A DNA stretch of 64,000 nucleotides from Pseudomonas luteola NBRC 103146 (GCF_002091675.1 NZ_BDAE01000003.1:310001-374000), one strand, 5' to 3'. Positions 34,082-45,527 are shown, numbered from the stretch's first letter. Translations and numbers: made by a program. The notes: a model not told the origin generated them from the sequence alone.

Positions 34082-37000
34082 CTACATCAGCCGCAATCGG
34101 GCCTCGATCAGCTCGGGTGACAGCGGTTTGTCGAACAGATACCCCTGAACCTCGTCGCATTCATGGTCACGCAGGAATTTGAGCTGCTCTTCATTTTCCA
34201 CCCCTTCGGCAATGACCGACAGGTTGAGGCTGTGGGCCATGGCAATGATGGCGCGCGCAATCTGGGCATCCTGCTCTCCATAGGGCAAGCCATCCACAAA
34301 GCTGCGGTCGATTTTGAGAATGTCGATGGGAAGCTGCTTCAGGTAGTTAAGCGAGGAGTAGCCGGTTCCAAAGTCATCTACCGAAATGCATACACCCAGC
34401 TCTTTCAGGCTTTTGAGTGTCATCAGCGCATCATCCACGTTTTGCATGAGAATACTTTCCGTCAGCTCAAGCTCAAGGCAGGCGGGTGGTAAACCTACTT
34501 CCTGCAAGATCTTGGCGATATGTTCGCCCAGGCGGTTATCCGCAAACTGACGAGCCGAAAGGTTGACAGAAACCTTCGGTATACGAACTTTATTATCATG
34601 CCAGACGCGCAGCTGGCGGCAGGCTTCCTTGATGACCCAATCCCCAACCTGAATGATCAAACCGGTTTCTTCGAGCACTGGAATGAAATCGACAGGCGAG
34701 ACGTTGCCGCGGCGCGGGTTGCTCCAGCGGAGCAGGGCTTCAAGGCCGGTCAGCTGACCATTGGAGCACCGGTACTGCGGCTGGTAATGCAGGGTAAATT
34801 CATTTTGCAGCAAGGCGTGTCGCAGATCGGCTTCAAGCTCGATGCGCTCCAGCGCACGGGCGTTCATTTCCGCCTGGTAGAACTGGAAGTTGTTCTTGCC
34901 CATCTCCTTGGCGTGGTACATCGCCGTGTCCGCGTTTTTCATTAGCTGACTGAGTTCACTGCCATCCTGAGGCGATAGCGCGATCCCGATACTGGCGCTG
35001 ACGAAAAACTCACGATTTTCCAGAATAAATGCTTCGGACAGGCTTTCCAGGATATTTTCGGCCACGCGGATAGCACAGGCCATGGCCTCCTCCCGACTAC
35101 CTAGATTGGCCAGCAGCAAGGTGAACTCATCGCCACCCATGCGAGCCACGCTATCCTCCGTTCCTACACAGGCGGTTAGGCGTACAGCTACCTCCTTGAG
35201 CATTCGGTCGCCAGCAGCATGCCCCAACGAATCGTTGATCGGCTTGAAACGATCCAAATCTAGGAACATCAGCACAACCCAGCTGGCATGGTGAACCGCC
35301 TGCTCCAATGCAGTGTGGAGGCGATCCTGGAACAGCGTGCGGTTTGGCAGGAGCGTCAGGGCATCGTAATAGGCCAGACGGTGAATATGTCGCTCACTGG
35401 CCTTGCGCTCACTGATATCCACGAAGAAACACACGAAGCTGACCAGATCACCTTCATCGTCGCGTACGCCGGTAATGCCGATCCAGGACGGGTACGGCTC
35501 ACCATCCTTGCGCTTTTGCCACAGTTCACCTTCCCAGCTGCCCTGTACCGCCATATGGTTCATGATATGAGAGAGCTGGTTGGCTTCCTGAAGGTCTGCA
35601 CATAGCATGCGCGGTTGCTGGTCGATGACTTCCTCTGGCTCGTAACCGGTCATACGGGTGAACATCTGGTTGACGCGTACGATGTAACCGGCCGGATCGG
35701 TGACCAGAATGGCGGCTGCCGAGTGATCGAAAACGGTAGCGGCCATCCGCATGTCTTTTTCCGCGCGTCGCTGGGCCGTGATGTCCCGGCAGATGCCCAG
35801 CAGCCCTTCGAAACGACCATGCTTGTCCCATAGCGTTTCCAGACGCATTTCCAGGCTTAACTTGTGCCCGTCGGCGTGGAGGCAGTCCAGGATAATGACC
35901 TGACTGGCTTCCTGATCTACCTCCGCCATCAGCTGAGCTGACCCAAGCGATCGACGCAGCTTTTTTATCCAGTCCCGCAGTTTCTTGAGTTGCTGGGAGT
36001 GCGTGGCCAGATCATAGGGGTTGAGCTGGTAAAGCGTTTCGAGTTTGTAGCCCAGAAGGTTTTCAGCCGAAGGGCTTATGTAGTTGATAGCCAACTGTTG
36101 GTCCGTGCTGAAAATGATGTCGCTGATACTTTCCGCCAGCAGGCGATAGCGACGCTCCTGGTCACGCAGCAGATCATTGGCGTTGACCATCTCGGTGACA
36201 TCCAGTGCAAGGCCGATGATCTGGCGCATCTGGCCCTGGCTGTCACGTTGAAACGCCTGCTCGCGCAGATCGAACCAGCACCAGTGGCCATTCTTGTGAT
36301 GCCAGCGAACCAGGCAGTCGTTCACCTGGCCTTCCTGAATGATCTGCCGCATGGTGCGCAGGCGCTCGTACAACTCATGGTCATCCGGATGCAGGAGCGT
36401 GGTCAGGTAGTCCGGGCCCAACGCGTCCAGTTCGGCTTCGCTATAACCAAGCTTGAGTCCCAGCGGATGGTTTTGATAATCAATGGTCTGGGTCTTGAGG
36501 TCATAGGTATAAAGCGTGTCCGGCGCCGCTTTGACCAAGTCGGACCAGAAGCGCTCCCGTTCGATCAGCGAGAGTTCGGTGCGTTTGCGCCGTGATACAT
36601 CCGTTATGCTCAGCGGTACGGCCTCGTATCCCATTTCTGCCGGAGGAAGGTGGACAGAGAACCAGAGATGGCGATCGCCTTGCGGTGTTATGAGGCGGCC
36701 TTCCACATCCAGGGTCTGCTGTCCTTCAGCCAGCGCGGCAATCATCTTCATGCGCTTGCCATGGGCGTTGGGTTTGCTATCGCCGATCAGGTTGGCCAGT
36801 GCCTGATCAATGGTCGTAATGCCTAGCAGGGTCAGCGCCATCTGATTCATTTCAGTGATGCGAATCAGGCCAAGCAGCTCGTGGCCCCGTGAAGGATTGA
36901 TCTCAAGCCATTGATAGAACGTCCGGGCACTTGTGATGTGATGTGCTAGCAGGACCTGCTGCAGGCGGGAGAAGTCCAATACACAAATGCCGGTGTTGAT

Positions 37001-38251
37001 GCCTTCGAAAATGCTCTGGTAGCGCTGGCGTGTACTTTCTATCGTCCGGAGCGCCTGCTGCTGCTCAGTGACGTCCCGCAGTATCCAGGCGCACCCGGTA
37101 AAGGCTGACGTATGATCTTCCAGTTCCTCCAAGGAACGATTCGAGCCTACGCCGTAGCGGCTGACGGCAAACAGTCTGCGCTGGCCGTCAGGTTGGGGTA
37201 GCTCGACGATCCAATCCTTGTCGGCCTCTTGCGGAGTCGATAGGTCTAGTGCAGGGAGCAGACCCCTCAAGGTGTGCTGCTCCGCATCTGTCTGTTCGAT
37301 GCCCAAAAGAAGAGAGGCTTTCCGGTTGAGGTAAAGCAGGCGGCCCTCTTCATAGGTGACCAGTACGCACTCATCTACCGCATTCAGGGCTTGCATCATC
37401 AGGCGCAGGCTCTGCCGTGACGAGCGTGAGGAAAGATGAAAGCCGGATTGCTCCCGCTGCAGGCAGTACACCAGAAGGGACGCGCATAGGGTCAGCAACA
37501 CAAACGTGGCAACTCGCCACAAAAACAGGGTTTTCCAGGTCAGGACCGAAGGGCTCAAATGGCTACGGAGCTGCCAGTTGGTGCCATCCAATGTGAGGGC
37601 AAAGGTCTGGCTGTCCGAAACGGCAGGCTCCTCAGGCATATCCCTGGCCAACGTGGCGCCGCTTGCCTTGTCTGTAATAGTCCAGATCAGTTCATGGGTG
37701 TGGTTTTTCAGCCTTTCCAGCCCCAACCCGGCTTCGCCCGTGATCAGCCACCAGCCCTGATCGCTCTGGCTTTTCTGCCTAAGGAGCACATAGCTACCAT
37801 CGTGAGGCGTATAGCCGTAATAAAACAGTCTCGCCTCCAAACGTCGTAGGGCAGGGCTCAGGTAGTTTGGGTCGACTGCTGACGGAAATAAGGACGGGTC
37901 TTCAAGCGCGCCGGCTGGAACCCAATAGAGGTGGTTGGCCTTGGGATAGATAGCCTGCAACTGTGCCGGTAGCGCCTCGATGCCTGTCTCCGGCGTTACG
38001 TCATCAAGCTCTGCTGCCGCTTGGTGAGCAAGAAACGCAAGGGCTTGCTCGATATATTCGGCCTTTTGCAGGCTCTGCTCCCGAGCGAAGCTGCCCAGCA
38101 TGGCACTTCGCTGATTCAGCTCCTTATGGAGTTGCCAGGACAATACACCCAGCAATAACAGAATCAGCCCAGCCAGCACCCACTTCAACATACGGAGTGC
38201 AGGAGAGCGCGTCAGCAGGTTTTGTAAAGGTAGGCCGGCAGAAGCTTTCAC
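34082..38251 (-). CDS. morA: MorA-like membrane GGDEF/EAL c-di-GMP enzyme
   Basis: A very large (about 1389-residue) sensor with a transmembrane helix near the N-terminus (KWVLAGLILLLLGVLSW), a periplasmic sensor region of about 200 residues, a second helix (FVLLTLCASLLVYCL, about 250-266), four or so PAS/PAC repeats (about 275-950), then GGDEF and EAL domains. The cyclase site GGDEF (in VARMGGDEFTLLL) and phosphodiesterase site GLEALLRW are canonical, so both activities could be present. Length and position next to glyA match P. aeruginosa MorA (PA4601, about 1415), a regulator of flagellar motility and biofilm. The start is uncertain: GTG at 38249-38251 has GGAAAA upstream; GTG at 38293 or ATG at 38191 are alternatives. 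Confidence 0.88.
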   Translation of the reverse strand: MKASAGLPLQNLLTRSPALRMLKWVLAGLILLLLGVLSWQLHKELNQRSAMLGSFAREQSLQKAEYIEQALAFLAHQAAAELDDVTPETGIEALPAQLQAIYPKANHLYWVPAGALEDPSLFPSAVDPNYLSPALRRLEARLFYYGYTPHDGSYVLLRQKSQSDQGWWLITGEAGLGLERLKNHTHELIWTITDKASGATLARDMPEEPAVSDSQTFALTLDGTNWQLRSHLSPSVLTWKTLFLWRVATFVLLTLCASLLVYCLQREQSGFHLSSRSSRQSLRLMMQALNAVDECVLVTYEEGRLLYLNRKASLLLGIEQTDAEQHTLRGLLPALDLSTPQEADKDWIVELPQPDGQRRLFAVSRYGVGSNRSLEELEDHTSAFTGCAWILRDVTEQQQALRTIESTRQRYQSIFEGINTGICVLDFSRLQQVLLAHHITSARTFYQWLEINPSRGHELLGLIRITEMNQMALTLLGITTIDQALANLIGDSKPNAHGKRMKMIAALAEGQQTLDVEGRLITPQGDRHLWFSVHLPPAEMGYEAVPLSITDVSRRKRTELSLIERERFWSDLVKAAPDTLYTYDLKTQTIDYQNHPLGLKLGYSEAELDALGPDYLTTLLHPDDHELYERLRTMRQIIQEGQVNDCLVRWHHKNGHWCWFDLREQAFQRDSQGQMRQIIGLALDVTEMVNANDLLRDQERRYRLLAESISDIIFSTDQQLAINYISPSAENLLGYKLETLYQLNPYDLATHSQQLKKLRDWIKKLRRSLGSAQLMAEVDQEASQVIILDCLHADGHKLSLEMRLETLWDKHGRFEGLLGICRDITAQRRAEKDMRMAATVFDHSAAAILVTDPAGYIVRVNQMFTRMTGYEPEEVIDQQPRMLCADLQEANQLSHIMNHMAVQGSWEGELWQKRKDGEPYPSWIGITGVRDDEGDLVSFVCFFVDISERKASERHIHRLAYYDALTLLPNRTLFQDRLHTALEQAVHHASWVVLMFLDLDRFKPINDSLGHAAGDRMLKEVAVRLTACVGTEDSVARMGGDEFTLLLANLGSREEAMACAIRVAENILESLSEAFILENREFFVSASIGIALSPQDGSELSQLMKNADTAMYHAKEMGKNNFQFYQAEMNARALERIELEADLRHALLQNEFTLHYQPQYRCSNGQLTGLEALLRWSNPRRGNVSPVDFIPVLEETGLIIQVGDWVIKEACRQLRVWHDNKVRIPKVSVNLSARQFADNRLGEHIAKILQEVGLPPACLELELTESILMQNVDDALMTLKSLKELGVCISVDDFGTGYSSLNYLKQLPIDILKIDRSFVDGLPYGEQDAQIARAIIAMAHSLNLSVIAEGVENEEQLKFLRDHECDEVQGYLFDKPLSPELIEARLRLM

Positions 38252-38547
38252 ATCGGTTTTCCAAAAGAGTGCAGTTACAAGCGACAACCGCACACGCTAT
38301 AGACAGTCCTGTCACTGGGTGAGGCGCTCATGGAGGGTATCGTCATCATCCTGTCCACCATTACAAAAGAGAATTTGGGATATCCTTTGCGTTATCGCCC
38401 GCGGGGTGCAGATTCTTAAATGATTGTTTGGCTGTCGTCTGAAGCGATAACCTGCAATCCATCAAATAGTGTGTGAGGGACTTCGACAGCTTGGCTCAGT
38501 CCCGCCATACTATTCGCCTACTTTTGCATCAGTACCAAGGTTCATCC

Positions 38548-40212
<1,665 letters not shown>

Positions 40213-40230
40213 TCAGCCCTTTTGTACCCA

Positions 40231-40263
40231 AAGGCCGCCGCGTAATGCTGCGGCCTTTTTTAT
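40231..40263 (+). terminator. ettA terminator
   Basis: AAGGCCGC pairs with GCGGCCTT across a 10-base loop and is followed by a run of T (about 40256-40261). It ends at the stop of the convergent gluconate kinase gene. Confidence 0.88.
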
Positions 40264-40757
40264 TTCTTGTGCTGAGTGGCCCGGAGAATGCTGTCTATGA
40301 TTTCATCCGGAGACTGGCGAATATCAACCAGTAGCGCCTCTTGCTCACCGGGCGGCTCAAGTGTGTCGATCTGACTTTGTAGTAGCCGTGGATCGAAAAA
40401 GTGCCCGCGTCGATTGAGGATGCGCTCGCTGAGTACCTCGGCCGGTCCATTCAAAAAGACCAGAACGATCCCGTCGGTGGCGGTTTGCAGCCGTTCCCGG
40501 TACTGCTTCTTCAGGGCTGAGCAGGCAAATACCTGGGTTCGCTGATGGCGATGGGCATCCTGCATCGCAGTGCGAATGGCATCCAGCCACGGCCAGCGGT
40601 CCTCATCATCAAGAGGAATGCCCTTGGCCATTTTTTGCCGGTTGGCGTCGCTGTGGAACTCGTCGGCATCGGAAAACTGGCAGCCCAGACGCTGGGCCAG
40701 GCGTTCCCCTATAGTGGTTTTTCCACTGCCAGATACACCCATGATCAGATAAATCAT
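40260..40757 (-). CDS. gntK: Gluconokinase
   Basis: A 165-residue GntK-type kinase phosphorylating gluconate to 6-phosphogluconate. The P-loop is GVSGSGKTTIGERLA (about 7-21), followed by the family motifs FSDADEFHSDANRQKMAKGIPLDDEDRWPWL (about 28-58), CSALKKQYRERL and RRGHFFDPRLLQSQIDTLE. GGAGG lies just before the ATG. The stop codon of the upstream EamA gene directly abuts this start (TGAATG), which implies translational coupling with an exporter, an odd pairing. No gluconate permease or GntR regulator is adjacent. Confidence 0.95.
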   Translation of the reverse strand: MIYLIMGVSGSGKTTIGERLAQRLGCQFSDADEFHSDANRQKMAKGIPLDDEDRWPWLDAIRTAMQDAHRHQRTQVFACSALKKQYRERLQTATDGIVLVFLNGPAEVLSERILNRRGHFFDPRLLQSQIDTLEPPGEQEALLVDIRQSPDEIIDSILRATQHKK

Positions 40758-41705
40758 TCATCCTCCACGATTGGGTTTCGATCCTTTAAGGGTAGTCCCT
40801 TCACCCGCAAGCGCCTCCCCGGATTCAGGGGGAGGTGCATCAGAAGATTTCCCGATGGTAAGTGTCGTCCCGATAGAGGCAGCTACAATACAGGCCAGCG
40901 CCGTCCATTGGCCGAGGGTCAATGTTTCGCCGAGAAAGATAAAGCCTGACAGGGCACCCAAGGCCGGTGACAGGCTCATCAAGGTGCCAAAGGTCTGGGT
41001 AGGCAACTTTGTCAGCGCCATCATTTCCAGAACGTAGGGGAGCGCGGAGGACATGACGGCGATTGCCAGAATGACCGGCAGTGTTTCCACCGCAAACAGA
41101 CCGGGACCTGTCTCATAAAGTCCAAGTGGCAGAACTCCCAGTGCTGCGATGCACGAGCCCAGCGCAACGGTGCTCGCACCATAGACGGCCCCGGCTTTCT
41201 TGCCGAATACAATGTAGAGGGCCCAGCAGGCACCTGCCAGCAAGGCGAAAAACGCGCCCAGTAGATCTACACCGCTGGCAGCATGCCCGACCGGCAAAAG
41301 CAATACCAGCCCTAAAATGGCCAGGATGATCCAGACAAAATCGATCAGCCGGCGAGAGGCAATTATGGCGACAGCCAGGGGGCCTGTGAACTCAAGGGCG
41401 ACTGCGATTCCAATGGGAATCCGCTGCATGGCCAGATAAATCGAAACATTCATGATGCCTAGGGCAATGCCATATACGACCAGAGATTTCCATGGCTTCC
41501 CTTTGCCAAGGACTTTCCACGGTCGAAGAACAGCTACAAGCAGCAGGGCGGAAAAGAGAAGGCGCAGCGCGGTTACACCAATCGGACCCAGGACAGGGAA
41601 AAGACTTTTGGCCAAGCTGGCGCTGCTTTGAAGAGAGATCATTGCCACCAGTAACAGGCAGACCGGTATGAGAGTAGCCAGGGGGCGAGCGTTTAGTTGA
41701 GACAT
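40758..41705 (-). CDS. rhtA: EamA/DMT family exporter (RhtA-like)
   Basis: A 315-residue drug/metabolite transporter with ten predicted helices in two EamA repeats (about 10-145 and 150-285). The segments SLQSSASLAKSLFPVLGPIGVTALRLLFSALLL and GVLPLGLYETGPGLF, and FGTLMSLSPALGALSGFIFLGE near 245, resemble RhtA, the threonine/homoserine exporter of E. coli. The polar C-terminal tail (about 287-315) is longer than in E. coli RhtA. The stop codon is immediately followed by the gntK start. Substrate assignment is by resemblance only. Confidence 0.83.
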   Translation of the reverse strand: MSQLNARPLATLIPVCLLLVAMISLQSSASLAKSLFPVLGPIGVTALRLLFSALLLVAVLRPWKVLGKGKPWKSLVVYGIALGIMNVSIYLAMQRIPIGIAVALEFTGPLAVAIIASRRLIDFVWIILAILGLVLLLPVGHAASGVDLLGAFFALLAGACWALYIVFGKKAGAVYGASTVALGSCIAALGVLPLGLYETGPGLFAVETLPVILAIAVMSSALPYVLEMMALTKLPTQTFGTLMSLSPALGALSGFIFLGETLTLGQWTALACIVAASIGTTLTIGKSSDAPPPESGEALAGEGTTLKGSKPNRGG

Positions 41706-41812
41706 TCTGCTAGTGCTTATCCGTTTTGATTGAGCAATAGCAGAATGGGAAAGCCAAAGCGAGCACTACTTAGTAGCGTCACGCCAGAGCGTCGGATGTT
41801 TCTGATGTGCGT

Positions 41813-42193
41813 TCAATTGCTGTCTTTCTGTTCCTTGCTGTCGCCGCGCAGGGCCCGGGCCATTCCACGGCGTTTGCTGCGTTCCCAGTCCTCCTCGTGC
41901 TCACTCCAATGTTCTTCATAGTAGCGACGGGTCTGTTCGTTCTGAGCCGTGCTGGCACACTGGCGGTAGCCGTCCTCCCACCCCTGCGCGTAATAACGCT
42001 CCTGGTCATAGCGGGGGACGTTCTTATGGAGGGCCCCAATGCCATTTACCGCCTGTTTACCTGTCAGACACCCGTCGTGATAGCCATCGGCATAAGGAAG
42101 TGGATAACCCTTTGCAACCAACTGGTCATGGTAGCTCTCACAGCCGCTCAGCCCGGTAAGTAGCGTTACAGCCAATAACATTCTCATCCACAT
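41813..42193 (-). CDS. Predicted lipoprotein, unknown family
   Basis: A 126-residue lipoprotein. The ATG at 42191-42193 follows AGGAG at 9 bases; the longer frame starts upstream of that site. The signal peptide (MWMRMLLAVTLLTGLSGC) ends in the lipobox LSGC. Two related short motifs appear in the mature part, YADGYHDGC and GWEDGYRQC, each with a cysteine, suggesting a repeated unit or disulphide pair. The C-terminal half is strongly charged (YYEEHWSEHEEDWERSKRRG) and probably helical. I do not recognise the family. It lies between the EamA gene and lonB, divergent from the latter. Confidence 0.75.
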   Translation of the reverse strand: MWMRMLLAVTLLTGLSGCESYHDQLVAKGYPLPYADGYHDGCLTGKQAVNGIGALHKNVPRYDQERYYAQGWEDGYRQCASTAQNEQTRRYYEEHWSEHEEDWERSKRRGMARALRGDSKEQKDSN

Positions 42194-42476
42194 GGTCTTA
42201 CTCCTGCGCAAACTTCGTCGCTGGCGCAGTACGAAGACCCTTGGATTGACTGCGCATAACCTGTTTCTTTTCCTGCTCCCTTCCCTTAAGCGTAGCCCCG
42301 GACTGGCGAGTCGGTGTTATTTCTGAAGTTAGGCACTTCCATGTCACAAATTCGTCAAAACGGTGTGACCGCTTCGTGTGCCATGATGACCGGGTAGGCA
42401 GTGCCATGCCTTGCTCTTATCCGGCTCGCAACGCCAGAATGCGGACAGATATGTCCGAACGACACAAGGATTTCCG

Positions 42477-44909
42477 ATGCATGATCCTGTAGCTGCCGGC
42501 CTGCGCCTGGCACCTGACGAATTGACCAGTCCCTTTGATCCCGCCCAGCTGTCCTTTAGTACTACCGATGAGCTAGACCCATTCCGGGGTATTCTCGGGC
42601 AGGAGCGCGCTGTAGAGGCCCTGCAGTTTGGTGTGGCGATGCCACGTCCAGGCTATAACGTATATGTCATGGGAGAGCCGGGAACGGGACGGTTTTCCTT
42701 CGTGCAACGGTTCCTGAAAGCGGAAGGCAAGCGCTTGCCTACGCCCTCGGACTGGGCCTACCTGAACAATTTCGAAGAGCTGCGCGAGCCCCGTGCTGTC
42801 GAGCTGACCCCAGGCAATGGCGATGACTTCATCGCTGATATCGAGCAGCTGATCGATAACCTGCTCTCCACATTTCCAGCCGTGTTCGAGCATCCTGCCT
42901 ATCAGCAGAAAAAGAGCGCCATCGATCGAGCCTTCAACCAGCGCTACGACCAGGCGCTGGATGCGGTAGAACGTGCAGCGTTGGAAAAAAGCGTAGCGCT
43001 CTACCGCGACAGTACCAATATTGCCTTTACGCCCATGAAGGAGGGCAAGGCCCTGGATGAGGCTGAATTCGCCCAGTTGCCTGAAGCAGAGCGCGAACAG
43101 TTCCATGCCGATATATCCTCACTAGAGGAGCGGCTCAATGAGGAGCTTGCCAGTCTGCCGCAATGGCGTCGCGAATCCAGCAATGAGCTGCGCCGCCTGA
43201 ATGAAGAGACCATCACGTTGGCTCTCCAGCCGCTGCTGGCTCCGCTGGTTGAGAAATACAATGACAACCCGGGTGTGTGTGCCTATTTGCAGGCCATGCA
43301 GGTCGACCTGCTTAAAACGGTGGTCGATCTGCTGATCGACGATGCCAAAACGGACACACAGCGCCGTAAGGATCTGAAAGAGCAATACCTGCCCAATCTG
43401 GTTATTGGGCACCATGCAACCAGTGGTGCACCGGTCATTTTCGAGCCCCATCCCACCTACGACAATCTGTTCGGTCGCATCGAGTACAGCTCTGATCAAG
43501 GCGCGCTCTACACCAGCTACCGACAGTTGCGTCCAGGGGCACTGCACCGGGCCAACGGCGGCTTTCTGATCGTCGAGGCGGAAAAACTGCTTACCGAACC
43601 CTTTGTCTGGGATGCCCTGAAGCGTGCCCTGCATTCACGTCAGCTCAAGATGGAGTCGCCGCTGGCTGATCTTGGTCGCTTTGCGACCGTCAGCCTGACG
43701 CCCCAGGTTATTCCACTAAACATCAAGGTCATTATCATTGGCTCACGGCAGCTCTATTACACCCTTCAGGAGCTCGACTCGGAGTTCCAGGAGATGTTTC
43801 GTGTGCTGGTGGACTTTGATGAAGAGATTCCGCTGCGTGACGACAGTCTCGAGCAGTTTGCACAGCTCCTTAAAACACGGACCTCCGAAGAGGGCATGGC
43901 GCCCCTGACCGCAACGGCAGTTGCGCGTCTTGCCACTTACAGTGCTCGTCTGGCAGAGCATCAGGGGCGATTGTCGGCTCGAATCGGTGATCTATTCCAA
44001 CTGGTCAGCGAGGCGGATTTCATTCGCCAGCTGGCAGGCGACGAAGTGACCGATCGAGGCCACGTAGAGCGTGCCTTGAAAGCCAAGGAAACCCGTACAG
44101 GTCGTGTCTCGGCCCGTGTGCTGGACGACATCATGGCGGGTCAGATCCTGATTGATACAGAAGGCGCCGCAGTCGGTAAATGCAACGGCCTAACCGTCCT
44201 TGAGGTAGCAGACTCGGCCTTTGGTATGCCAGCGCGTATCTCCGCTACGGTCTATCCCGGCGCCAGTGGCATTCTCGATATCGAGCGAGAGGTCAGTCTT
44301 GGGCAGCCGATCCACTCCAAGGGTGTGATGATCCTGACAGGCTATCTGGGAAGTCGCTACGCCCAAGAATTCCCTTTGGCCATTTCTGCCAGTATTGCCC
44401 TTGAGCAGTCCTATGGCTATGTGGATGGTGATAGCGCCTCTCTGGGAGAAGCCTGCACCTTGATTTCCGCGCTTTCACGTACGCCGTTGAAGCAGTGTTT
44501 TGCCATAACCGGCTCCATTAATCAGTTTGGTGAGGTGCAGCCTGTTGGCGGCGTCAACGAAAAAATCGAAGGCTTCTTCCGCCTATGTGCTGCACGCGGC
44601 CTCACCGGCGAGCAAGGTGTGATCATTCCTAGGGCCAATGTAATCAACCTCATGCTTGATGAGCGCGTGGTAGAGGCGGTTAGAGAGGGGCGCTTCCACA
44701 TCTATGCCGTTCGTCAGGCAGACGAAGCGCTAAGCCTTCTGGTCGGTGAGCCGGCAGGTGCACCAGACGCACAAGGACGTTTTCCTGAGGGCAGCGTGAA
44801 TGCTCGGGTTGTCGAGCGGCTTAAAGACATCGCTGAACTTGAGATAGAAGATGAACTGGCCGACAAATTGAAAGATAAGAGCAAAAAGGACACGCACGAC
44901 GAGAACTGA
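42477..44909 (+). CDS. LonB-like AAA+/Lon-domain protease (PA4576-like)
   Basis: An 810-residue ATP-dependent protease of the AAA_32/Lon-C group. An N-terminal LonB-like region (P-loop variant GEPGTGRFSF at about 74) is followed by a long helical insertion (about 140-290) and an AAA core (about 310-550). The C-terminal S16 protease domain spans about 570-770. The catalytic Ser is in DGDSASLGEACTLISALS and the Lys in PVGGVNEKIEGFF. The substrate is unknown. AAGGA lies 7 bases before the ATG at 42477. It corresponds to P. aeruginosa PA4576 by order and type. It is not the housekeeping Lon. Confidence 0.9.
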   Translation: MHDPVAAGLRLAPDELTSPFDPAQLSFSTTDELDPFRGILGQERAVEALQFGVAMPRPGYNVYVMGEPGTGRFSFVQRFLKAEGKRLPTPSDWAYLNNFEELREPRAVELTPGNGDDFIADIEQLIDNLLSTFPAVFEHPAYQQKKSAIDRAFNQRYDQALDAVERAALEKSVALYRDSTNIAFTPMKEGKALDEAEFAQLPEAEREQFHADISSLEERLNEELASLPQWRRESSNELRRLNEETITLALQPLLAPLVEKYNDNPGVCAYLQAMQVDLLKTVVDLLIDDAKTDTQRRKDLKEQYLPNLVIGHHATSGAPVIFEPHPTYDNLFGRIEYSSDQGALYTSYRQLRPGALHRANGGFLIVEAEKLLTEPFVWDALKRALHSRQLKMESPLADLGRFATVSLTPQVIPLNIKVIIIGSRQLYYTLQELDSEFQEMFRVLVDFDEEIPLRDDSLEQFAQLLKTRTSEEGMAPLTATAVARLATYSARLAEHQGRLSARIGDLFQLVSEADFIRQLAGDEVTDRGHVERALKAKETRTGRVSARVLDDIMAGQILIDTEGAAVGKCNGLTVLEVADSAFGMPARISATVYPGASGILDIEREVSLGQPIHSKGVMILTGYLGSRYAQEFPLAISASIALEQSYGYVDGDSASLGEACTLISALSRTPLKQCFAITGSINQFGEVQPVGGVNEKIEGFFRLCAARGLTGEQGVIIPRANVINLMLDERVVEAVREGRFHIYAVRQADEALSLLVGEPAGAPDAQGRFPEGSVNARVVERLKDIAELEIEDELADKLKDKSKKDTHDEN

Positions 44910-44941
44910 GTACATAGCGGTCAGGTCGGAAGAATGAGAGA

Positions 44942-45016
44942 TGTGCCATGGCTTGCGGGTCATGGCACACCGCAGCTGGCTTGCGCTGCTGAAGTTCGTT
45001 ATCGCTCCTCGATAAC
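44942..45016. repeat. Two inverted repeats downstream of the lonB-like gene
   Basis: TGTGCCATG (44942-44950) pairs perfectly with CATGGCACA (44961-44969), and GTTATCG (44998-45004) with CGATAAC (45010-45016). The first starts 33 bases after the protease stop and lacks a T-run. They could be a factor-dependent transcript end and an operator for the next gene. Confidence 0.4.
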
Positions 45017-45065
45017 TCCTCGGGCACGACAGGCTTATTAGAAAAAACAGATCGAGGAAGATGCC

Positions 45066-45407
45066 ATGCCGCGCAGCATCACTCTAATTCGTCCTTGCCT
45101 GGGTCTTGTTACCCGTATCGAATGTGAAGTCAAACCACTGGCTCATCAGCCAGGAATGTGGACTTTACTGTGTGCTGCTGGCCTAACGGGTCAGCATCCA
45201 ACGGCGATCAAAGCGCAAGGGCCTTTTCACGGACCGGTTGTCGCTGAGGCAGTCATGGCAGCGATTGCCGAGAATCTGCAGGAACAAGGCTATGTTCCTG
45301 CGTCTGATCCACAGATCTGGCGCTTGCACATTCAAGGTGAACTCCGTCGAATGAACGGAGAACGTGCACAACCTGTCATGAAGTACCAAGCTCGACCCGA
45401 GCTGTGA
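45066..45407 (+). CDS. Conserved Pseudomonas protein, unknown function (PA4575-like)
   Basis: A 113-residue soluble protein with no signal peptide, membrane segment or motif I can name. It has two cysteines (residues 11 and 20) and alternating hydrophobic residues in the first half that suggest a beta sheet (ITLIRPCLGLVTRIECEVKPL), then an amphipathic helix (GPVVAEAVMAAIAENLQEQGY). GAGG precedes the ATG. Its place after the lonB-like gene and before yqhA is the same as PA4575. It is probably a real, conserved gene; function unknown. Confidence 0.7.
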   Translation: MPRSITLIRPCLGLVTRIECEVKPLAHQPGMWTLLCAAGLTGQHPTAIKAQGPFHGPVVAEAVMAAIAENLQEQGYVPASDPQIWRLHIQGELRRMNGERAQPVMKYQARPEL

Positions 45408-45414
45408 GCAAATT

Positions 45415-45433
45415 GGCCCAAAAGGGTTGGGCC
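45415..45433 (+). terminator. Weak hairpin after the PA4575-like gene
   Basis: GGCCCAA and TTGGGCC (7-base perfect stem, 5-base loop) lie 7 bases after the stop codon. It is followed by TCTCATG, not a true T-run. Confidence 0.4.
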
Positions 45434-45527
45434 TCTCATGATTTGCCATGATTTGTACCGTTCCAGGCGTTTGTCGGGGCGGTATGCGCCGGTATACTCG
45501 CCGGATCACTTGTCATGAGCGAGTTAC

